Assembly (NCBI RefSeq): GCF_004798865.1
Contig: NW_025335587.1
Location: 6,428,353-6,492,352 of the forward strand
Reading direction: 5' to 3'
From: Varanus komodoensis
Lineage: Eukaryota > Chordata > Lepidosauria > Squamata > Varanidae
DNA length: 64,000 nt
The position numbers and the translations under genes are program-made. Below, in pieces: positions 46,410-64,000 of the stretch; position 1 is the stretch's first letter, and every line of letters starts with the position of its first letter. Under the pieces are notes generated by a model. That model had not been told where the DNA came from and searched no databases. It saw only the letters and a list, made by a program, of their open reading frames with translations.

Positions 46410-46465
46410 CCAGGGGTCAGACTAGATGGCCCAGGAGACCCCCTTCTAACACATTCTGCTTCTAT
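46410..46465 (+). mobile_element. CR1 3' end fragment
   Basis: 'ggggtcagactagatggcccaggagacccccttctaac..attctgcttctatgt' is nearly the same as the 3' end of the CR1 copy at 27550-27610. Only the last ~55 bp are present. Confidence 0.75.
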
Positions 46466-46944
46466 GTCACTTACTACATTTCTATACCACCCAAAAGCTG
46501 CAGCAATGTTTGCTTTGTTCAGACAAGCTGTTCTTTAACCAGGTATGCTTATGAAGTTTTCTCATCTGCAGAGCTAAAAGTATAGTCATAATAAAGCAGA
46601 GCTGCTCATTCTACCTTTCAAGTGGCACAGGGCTGATATGACACAGAACAGATGGCTGCATTCAGAGTTCCTCCTTACATGTTTCTTTTTGCACGAGGGC
46701 AGAGATCCAGCAAAGGCCTTTGTTGGTGGAAGGATGGGGAGCTTGGATGATTTGATTTTTTCAGATCTCCCCCCTTTGCAGATTCCTTCCATGCTACCTC
46801 ACTATATAGTACAATACTTAACCCACCAATTCGTTTTCCAGAGGGTAGAAGGGGAAGGAGGGATCTCTAAAGATTGCTTCCTGATTATAGATTTAAAAAA
46901 TAAGACACAACATTAGTTCTATTCAAAATAATGCCGAGAGGGTA

Positions 46945-46952
46945 GTCTAGAG
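46945..46952. repeat. Left 8-bp target duplication of hAT element
   Basis: gtctagag; the right copy at 47330-47337 is gtctagaa. Confidence 0.75.
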
Positions 46953-47329
46953 CAGTGGTTTTCAGGCACTGGTCCACGGAAGATTTCTTGTCAGTACTTT
47001 GGGGGAGTGGGAAGGATTTGCATCCCACTTGTCACGGACAGGCGTGGGGGCTGGCTGTGCTCCCCCAACTCTTCCTTGGTTGACACTGCATTTGTCGGAA
47101 GAAGTTGCCAGGAAAAGGAGAGACACCTCGGTGGGAGCTGGCTGGGAGCCATGCTGTGCCGATTTGGGCATTTTGTTCTTTTGTTGGCATTTTTTGGTAT
47201 TGTGTTTGGAAACTAATACACAGAATACTGTAAAACATGTATGGTGCTTTTTGTTTCTGCCTCAGTGGTCCCCCAGGTGGTTTTCCTGGTTTTGCCGGTC
47301 CCCAGCTGAGGAAAGGTTGAAAACCACTG
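46953..47329. mobile_element. Non-autonomous hAT DNA transposon (different family)
   Basis: A 377-bp element with left end cagtggttttcaggcactgg and reversed right end cagtggttttcaacctttcc, flanked by 8-bp duplications that match at seven positions and contain TCTAGA. The ends differ from the 22102/29386 family. No transposase coding sequence. Confidence 0.85.
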
Positions 47330-48384
47330 GTCTAGAACACTTATCTTTTAAAACAGCTATTTAAGACTTTGCCACCTTCTCTTTCAAGCACCTCGTATCA
47401 GAAACTCAGTCACTAATAATATTAAAACAAGGACAAGCCCCCACACTTTCAAAATAACTTTTTTCAGAAACTGTGCAACATCTTTTGAAAGGGAAAGACT
47501 TGCAACTCCTTAAGAATTTGAGGAACTCATGATTAGGGCAAAATTAAATAAGATGAAGTGGTCCCTGTCACATAATGCTTTTTCTAGGATTGCTGTGGAT
47601 GTTGTCATGACAACTGGGTAGGAGAAAGGGCCACCTGGAGCTTCATGAATTTGGCCATTTCAAATGGGCAACTTAAAATCAGTTGCATTCTGGTCACAGA
47701 GGAAAGAGAAATGTTACTGTCTGAAATAGTGGAGTTGAGCTATTTGACTGTTCATGACCATGTGAAGTGTGGGAGGTGAGAGGTGTTTTTTGCTAGCTGG
47801 GCTACAGAAAGGAGGCTTCAAAGATTGCAGCCATTTCTGGAGGGCAAGAGCTGTTTTGAGTCTCAAGTGAAAGGGATTATGAGGTGGGTGCCAGGTGCAT
47901 TCACATAGCTGTGATTGGTGGAGCATGTTAGCAAAAGAGTGTATAATCTTAAAAGTCTGGAAATCACTGTGCATTATATACTAAAAAATAAATCCACCAT
48001 TTTTATTAATTTGCTTCAGATGTTCCATATACAGAGGAGCAATAAATCACATAGTGCTTGAACTATTTCAAATCACAGCAGAGTGTAACAAAAGAAACAT
48101 TTTTCATATGGCAGCATTGGAATATATTGAGATGTGATGGGAATGTTCAACACTCACAAGCACTGTAGCATCACAATCTTTCTGACAAAACACATATGCC
48201 AGAATAAAAATAGCCACAGTCACCTTCATAAAACATCTATCAACACCCACACATGCTGCATGCACAGCTAATGATTAAAGCAATTGTGTCGCCTCAAGTT
48301 TAATGGAAAATATATATATTAAAAATGATACAGGTTTTCTGTCTGAATTAACAACCCATACATCAACACTGTCAGTTTTAAGTT

Positions 48385-48390
48385 TTTATT
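48385..48390 (-). promoter_or_regulatory. Candidate DAB1 polyadenylation signal
   Basis: The first AATAAA on the minus strand after the DAB1 stop codon, about 540 nt downstream. An ATTAAA variant lies closer (around 48475). Which, if either, is used cannot be told from sequence. Confidence 0.25.
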
Positions 48391-48925
48391 AGACTTGTAC
48401 GTAATAGGCTTTTTGATGACCACTCTGTGAGGTGGGCATAGAGTGGGAAACCACATCTTAATTTCCTGATAATTATTTAATTCCCTTAGAAAAGATGGTG
48501 CACTACCAATACCATTTCAGTCCAAACAATTGCTTTCAATGCCATTGATTATATCAGAAATTGAGGAAATATTTATATTTGAAATGTTAGCCAGGCATAG
48601 TGGAAACGGAAATGGTCAACAACAGATTTTCGGGGGGAGGGTGGTTGAATAATTTTGACAACATCCTGCTTCATATATAATATGTTCATTACAATATATA
48701 TTTCCCTTAGGATTGCATTGTTATCTCAAAGCAAGCCTGTAGTTTGACAACACAAAAGTGCATTTCCAGAAAATGGAACAACCAGTGAAACATGGTGCGA
48801 GAAGTAACAAAATAAGATGTGTATATAGCATTGATGTAAATGGAGGCAGGCAATGGTGAAAGTGAGGAGCTTGAGTGAAAAGTGTGAGAGAGAAAAGGAC
48901 AGATACCTACCCCAACCTGCGCTAT

Positions 48926-58324
<9,399 letters not shown>

Positions 58325-60708
58325 CTGCAAAGAATTTCAAAACAGGAAAGAGTAAGGCATTTTCTTATCCGCTGAACAACAAGGATAGACTTGCAGTGAA
58401 AGGTAAGCATTACTCCCCCAATATTTTTTTTACATTCTGGAGTAAACTATCTGGGCTCTGTCAGTTTTCCTACTTCATGTCTCTGAGACAAAGCTTAAAA
58501 GCCTAAAAAAGTTGTTTCTTTACACTCTGTCAACCAGTATCTTCCCTTTATAATACTAAAGATAAAAGGGATATTTTTAAAACTTACCATAAATGTCCTA
58601 GAAGGTGTCCAGAGGATATACTTTAGATGTGACATATTAACACCTCTTGGTCAGAACACAGGAACAGTTCTCTTATTTTTATTACTCTTCTTAATGCTGA
58701 CATTTCAACGTATTTCTGTTTAGTTGGATCTTTAGGAAGACTATCTTATTTTTTCCTTTCCCTTTTTCTTAGTCTCATTCAGTCTCAGGCTTTCTGTCTC
58801 ACCACACTAGCTAGGAAAGGCCATCCACAAGGAGACCTTAACAGTTAAAGCATCTTCCAGAAGAAAGAATACTAACCAGAACCTTCTCCTAGAAACCCAT
58901 GATATGCAGCTGTTATAGGTCAGACTGTAGGCTGCTAGGTGCAATTAAGGGATATAGCCAAAAGCGAGTTGCTAGACAACTGTCAAGGTTGTTAGGCATG
59001 CTAGCCAACTCTGGGAACTAGTTACTTCTCAGTTAAAAGAAAGATAACATCTGCTTGTTGATCTGAAATCAGGTACATAAGCATAGCAATAGGAAGCTCA
59101 AGAAGAGACACAGAGAGACCCTACTAGTTTTCTGTCCTATAGCATGGTCTCATATGCCAGAAGGAGGACAGTGAAGGAGACAAAGCCCATAAAAGCCCAT
59201 ATGGGATGCTGTTCCTAAGTGGAAATTAAGGGTTGAAGACTCAAAATTGGAGATGGATTAGAAATTTTTAAACAAAGTATATTTATACAGGATACATTTG
59301 TGCGCCAAAATCTGCACTTTTGGGGATTTTGTGATGCAGTTTGCAAATAAAAATGCGCAAATAGAAGATAAGTATACTATAAAATGCCTATATTAGGGCA
59401 TTCCATCACTTACAGAAAGTGTTATATGGACATATTAGAAGAAAGGTGCACAATTCTTACTTTATAAAATGAAATTAAACTTGTGCAGAAACAGGCCAAA
59501 AGTCATGGTTGGTTGCAATAACAAGAAACTGAGCAAAATTAAAATGGACAGATTCACACATCCCTATTCTAAAGTGGTACATATCAAACCTTTAGTAATT
59601 ACAGATTACTTAGGGTGTGTTGACTACAGATGGGTGTTTCAATTTATTCCTAGAACAGGGCTTAGGAACAGGCACCAGAAGGGCTATGCAAAGGAAAATT
59701 GTAATTGAGGGAGTTAAACACCGGGTGGATTTGAATGTTCATGACAATGATCCTGGCACCCAGACTTACTATAATGACTAAACACCATCCTCCACTATCT
59801 TCTGCCAAGTTATCTCCCATTAATGTATCCTGCATCAAGGCGACCATGCCTGTAATCTTTTTCACTAAAAACTGCTCATTTTGCAGTTCCCAAAACATCT
59901 GAAGGTTTGCCCTTGACATATGTCCTTGAGTTTTGACTGTATAATGAGAATTTTGCTTCTCATAGAAGTGATTCAAACAACATAAAGAAACAGAAGTGAG
60001 CAGAAGATAAGCAGAAGGTTGTACCCAAACCCAGACTCTCACTAGTAGAAAAGGAATATGTATAATCAAAATGATTTTTAAAGCCTGCTAAAGACAGAGT
60101 TCTAAGGCACTCCACAGGAATCCTTCTTCCTACCCAAGAGGCAGGGTGCATGGAGTGTTTCCTGGAGGTAATGTCAGAAGACTGACGATGTCATCTGAGT
60201 GGGAAGTGACATTAGATAAATACCAGGCACTCTAGTCTTCTTAAGGAAACCCTCACTTTGAAAGGGCCAATATTAATAAGGGTCCTTTCTTTGTTTCCTC
60301 ATCCAACATCTGTCAAACTATCCACATTTTTAGTGCAAAGTGGATGGCCTGCTGACAAATAGCTGGAAGTTATTTCTTCATCAGAAAAATATCTGCTAGG
60401 TGACCCTAAAATAGCACCAAACCATTAAAAAATTCTGTGGGCAGGGAAATATTTAGAAGGTATATAGATTTTTTTAAATGAGCAATGTGTTTCACATATA
60501 TTTATCTATAGAACAATCCTGTACAGTGGTTGTATCAGTATTATTACTTCACACTGTAGATGTGGGGCACTAAGTGAGAACAGTGTGCCTGTGTTTTGGA
60601 GCATTAAGAGCCACCAAAGCACATCAGCATAGCACAGATTTCATCAGATGCGAACTGATAATCCCATATTAAATCTGGGAATCAGATGCAAGATTTAGAT
60701 CAACATAC

Positions 60709-60798
60709 CTGCAAATTGTGTGTGAGTAGGTGCATTGCGGAAGAACTCTCCAGAGGCAGGAGAGGCATTTGACTTGCACAGACAACAGCAGCAGCAGC
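60709..60798 (-). CDS. Candidate unannotated DAB1 cassette exon
   Basis: On the minus strand a possible acceptor (GTTTGATAG) precedes 60798 and a strong donor (CAG then GTATGT) follows 60709. The 90 nt between are exactly 30 stop-free codons in the phase (0/0) needed to splice to the next exon at 58324. The peptide starts AAAAVVCASQMPLLPLESSS and ends AMHLLTHNLQ; I know no DAB1 isoform with it. The acceptor has a weak pyrimidine tract, and an open 30-codon run is not rare by chance (about one in four), so it may be only a cryptic exon. Confidence 0.3.
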
Positions 60799-61134
60799 CT
60801 ATCAAACCAACCCTCCATCATAAACTCCCTTAAAAATATTTATGAAATACTACCATTATCTCATTTTCAGGTCTCTCCTGCCCTTCACAGGACCATTCAT
60901 TCACACCAATGTCCAAAAATTAAAAGAGATTTAAAGAACACATTTCTGTTCTTTGGGGAGAGTATGCCAGGAGCCACAATGCTCAGAAAAGGCTTCCTTA
61001 AAATTTGTGCCTTCCAAGCCTGAAGCTCCCTGTGCATTAATTTTAGAGAACAATGTTAACCACCTGAGTTTGAAGGCACTCCAATTAAAGACCCTTGAAA
61101 TGGAAAAAAGGAGTAAGATCCTTTTTATAGCCTG

Positions 61135-61138
<4 letters not shown>

Positions 61139-61183
<45 letters not shown>
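61139..61183 (+). repeat. (CT)n microsatellite at an assembly gap
   Basis: About 22 CT units running directly into the run of N. Confidence 0.95.
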
Positions 61184-61283
61184 NNNNNNNNNNNNNNNNN
61201 NNNNNNNNNNNNNNNNNNNNNNNNNNNNNNNNNNNNNNNNNNNNNNNNNNNNNNNNNNNNNNNNNNNNNNNNNNNNNNNNNNN
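61184..61283. other. Assembly gap of exactly 100 N
   Basis: 100 ambiguous bases between a (CT)n tract and a run of 15 C. The round size means a placeholder of unknown true length. Confidence 0.99.
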
Positions 61284-62704
61284 CCCCCCCCCCCCCCCTT
61301 TTGAAGCAGAAGCTCAGCACCTACATTGCTTTAATTTAATCTAAAAGCAACTAGTTATTCCACATATAAATGTCGGACAAGAAAGTCTAGGAAGATTTTC
61401 TTCTGAAAGTTAGTTCTTACTCCTATTAAAAAAACCCTCATTTAATAAGATGCCATGCATTTTAAAGGTTGTGTTCCTCATGCGGCCAGTAGGCGTAACA
61501 AATCCATTCATATGGCAAGGAGGAAATTTACCAATTATCATGGGATGAGATTATTTTTCAGCCTCTGGAAGCCAAGGGTACTCTGATAAAGCTGTGCTTC
61601 TTGTTAATCTTTATTCTAAGAAGTCTCAGCAGCTAGCCAATGATTCTGAGATGCTGTTTCTCCATCCCTCTCCCTTCCTCCCCCCCACCCCACACACACA
61701 CCATAAAAATTGTAGTCTTAATGGCAAAGGACCTATTATATGGCATATGTCTGAACTACCGCACAGATTTCAATTGAAATTCAATTAATCCTGGCCATTA
61801 CAAGAACATCAAGCAATAATTTGGGGTAAAAAAAAAAAAACAAGCAAATCTGGTGAAATGAAGTTTGCTTAGCATCTTTACAGCTTTTGGTGGCATACTG
61901 TGTGGTCTCCAGGGGCCTAGCATACAGAGCTTTCAAGTAGATTTGGCAATGTAGTATACCTATTTAAATTATCACTGTTACTGCATAGTAAATTATTAGA
62001 CATTTTATAGAATGATGCACAGAAAACATGATGATATGATAAGCTGATGAGCAATTTGAGGAGTTGCATTAGCATGCAAATAAGGAAACTAATCAAAATT
62101 TGTTTTGCTAATATAAATAAAAGGGCTTTTTAAAAGCTAATAATTCTCTTTGTAACAGAATATTTTATTTGTGCATTAAAGATTGCCTGCCCTGGTTGAA
62201 TGTGATTTAATGGAAAATGTTTCTTTGATGGCTGCCTGCTGAAGAAGTGTCTGTGCAATTATGGGAATTGGACAACCACTGATTGTTTATAAAAACCATG
62301 TGACTGGGCTATCCTGGTCAGGTTGTAAGCCAGCAGTCTGCTCCTGCCTGGCGTTGGATATGAGCAGGGGGGCTGTTACATGTATGAATGGTCCAAAAGA
62401 AACTCCTTCCTTGGGTTGAGGTATGGTTCTTGTCCTCTTGAATTCATTTTAATAGGATTAGCCTGTTTTTTCCACACTAACCATATCTAGATGTGAAGTC
62501 ATATAAGGATAAAAGCCCACATCGAGCTCTTCCACTGTCCTAGTGCTTTTCACTAAGTCTATTACAACTTAGCAAAATGGGTTATTGTTTTGTTTTTGTT
62601 TAATTTGAATGAGCTGAAGCATAGCAGTATAAATGAGAAGCAGTACTGGATTATTACTGATTAGAACAACTGCATTCATTTATGCATATTCGTGGTTCAA
62701 GCAC

Positions 62705-62730
62705 ATCTCTCTCTCTCTCTCACTCTCTTT
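62705..62730 (+). repeat. (TC)n microsatellite
   Basis: Short near-perfect TC repeat in a DAB1 intron. Confidence 0.85.
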
Positions 62731-62908
62731 TTCTCAAGCTCCTTGGGGCAGCATTCTGCATTTTCATTAATATTTCAATGGTCATGCCATGAAGGATTTT
62801 TCTGTGTATGAAGTATGTTCCTGTTTACTGAAATGTAATTAACATGGAACATTTCCCTCCTTTTGTATAAGGGCAGTATCTAATGCTGCCTTCAGACAGG
62901 ACCAAACA

Positions 62909-62921
62909 CAAGTAGAAGCTA
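62909..62921. repeat. Left target duplication of Sauria SINE
   Basis: caagtagaagcta, repeated exactly at 63270-63282. Confidence 0.9.
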
Positions 62922-63269
62922 AAGTAAAGGTAAAGGTTTCCCCTTGACATTAAGTCCAGTCATGCCTGACTCTAGGGGGTGATGCTCATCTCTGTTTCCC
63001 AGCGGAGGAAGCCAGCGTTTGTCTCCAGACAGTCTCCATGGTCATGCGGCCAGCATGACTAAACACTGAGGTGCACGGAACGCTGTTACCTGCCCACTGA
63101 AGTGGTACCTTTTTATCTACTTGCATTTGCATGCTTTCGAACTGCAAGGCTGGCAGGAGCTGGGACAGAGCAATGGGAACTCACCCCGTTGTGCAAATTT
63201 GAACCGGTGACCTTTCGATCTACCAGCCCAGTAGCACAGCGGTTTAAACCACTGCGCCACCTGCAGTCC
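62922..63269 (-). mobile_element. Sauria SINE, full length
   Basis: On the minus strand it starts with a tRNA-like head (cgcagtggtttaaaccgctg; ggtcaccggttcaaat with B box). It passes through 'gcatgctttcg..' and 'ccagcatgact'-type blocks in complement and ends in the 'agtcaggcatgactggacttaatg..' tail. The 348 bp are flanked by an exact 13-bp duplication (caagtagaagcta). Sauria SINEs are known from squamates and are moved by RTE/BovB machinery, so this is the best taxonomic marker in the window. Confidence 0.9.
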
Positions 63270-63282
63270 CAAGTAGAAGCTA
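63270..63282. repeat. Right target duplication of Sauria SINE
   Basis: caagtagaagcta, an exact copy of 62909-62921. Confidence 0.9.
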
Positions 63283-64000
63283 GGAGGTCCTTAAACATAC
63301 AGAGATGGACCAAAACACTCATTTCTTGATTAGGGCGGGCTGGTGGAGCTTGCATCTTGCCTCGAAGTTTTGTCAGTGTCATGTGAATGCCAATGCTGCA
63401 CAATGTATTCATGGATGGAGCCCCACGGTCTGATGCCCCCAGACTTGACCTTCCGTTGGCCCTGCCTACTGTGCCAGGGCTGTTCTTTCATCCTGAGAGC
63501 TGTTTCCAAAGGTTCCTGGCTCCTCGCAGTGTTTCTGTTCATAAAGCTGTTAGCACTGAATCTTGCTTGATGAATTCATGCGGACATTTAAATTTATATC
63601 TCATACTTTAAAAATGTATGTATACACCTTATACCAGAAACTAAAAAAAAAAAAAGATTTGGGCTGCTCTAGAGCTTATTTCACGGAACCCTTTCATCTC
63701 AGCGTTGATACCTTAAATATATCTTTGACTTTCGACTTGCTTTTTCATTGGAGCATGTCTGGGTCTCACATTGGAAACTGACTAAAAAAAGTAGGGATAA
63801 AAAAAAAAGCTCACACTTTGATTAATGCAAACTTACCCAATTCACACTTCCTGAACCAATGCACAAAACCAAAATATGGTTATACTTGATATAATCACTT
63901 CTTGTGATGTTTTGATGCAGTTTTCCATTAAAATTGCACATGGAAATACATATATTAGGGACTGTATACAAAATAGGTGTATTAAGGGAAATTGTGAAGG

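Larger units (their letters stand above)
31924..48925. other. Intergenic region between C8B and DAB1
   Basis: About 17 kb between the C8B start codon and the DAB1 stop codon; it includes the C8B promoter and 5' UTR and the DAB1 3' UTR. No other gene was recognised. The repeats found are listed separately. The open frames near 32.6-32.9 kb and 34.6-35.0 kb have no recognisable family and occur on both strands. The long stretch 35.9-42.4 kb is A/T rich and shows only one small inverted-repeat element, and 44.1-46.4 kb shows nothing I can name. Confidence 0.65.
58325..64000 (-). other. DAB1 upstream intron (partial)
   Basis: Apart from the candidate exon, gap, microsatellites and Sauria SINE listed separately, I see nothing recognisable. 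The known DAB1 exons expected next (VPTSQKKEGVYDVPKSQP and FEDFEERFAAAT) are not here. Confidence 0.6.

Overview
This is a stretch of vertebrate nuclear genome, most likely from a squamate reptile (lizard or snake). Two lines of evidence point there. First, split exons on the minus strand translate to complement component C8 beta (C8B) and to the Reelin adaptor Disabled-1 (DAB1), in the same order and orientation as the C8B-DAB1 neighbourhood of other vertebrates (from memory of human chromosome 1). Second, the interspersed repeats include a full-length BovB/RTE LINE, a Sauria-type SINE whose tail matches BovB biology, CR1, L2-like and L1 LINEs and several hAT miniature elements, a mix typical of squamates. 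I cannot name the species.

Layout. Positions 1-31923 hold the 5' part of C8B on the minus strand: six coding exons (signal peptide, propeptide plus TSP1, TSP1 end, LDLRa, and two exons of the MACPF region). The gene continues past the left edge inside intron 6. All exon phases match and every exon has consensus GT/AG borders. The introns carry a 3.19-kb BovB copy with a 12-bp target-site duplication (5897-9084), old L2-like copies, and a near full-length CR1 LINE (about 22.7-27.65 kb). That CR1 has a complete-looking SGNH esterase in ORF1 and a solo LTR inserted in it. hAT miniature elements and several nests (L1 in CR1; hAT and an RTE tail in L2) also lie here.

Positions 31924-48925 are the C8B-DAB1 intergenic region: no gene recognised, old CR1, SINE and hAT remnants, and one strong 16-bp hairpin.

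Positions 48926-58324 hold the last five coding exons of DAB1 on the minus strand, ending in the stop codon at 48926-48928. The rest of the window (58325-64000) lies inside an upstream DAB1 intron. It contains a 100-N assembly gap, a Sauria SINE, and a 90-nt in-phase candidate cassette exon (60709-60798) that I could not match to any DAB1 isoform I know.

The two host genes act separately: C8B is a liver-secreted part of the membrane attack complex, and DAB1 is a cytoplasmic neuronal signalling adaptor. I found no new multi-gene system. The most useful leads are the candidate DAB1 exon, the CR1 esterase with its inserted LTR, and the well-delimited nested transposon insertions.
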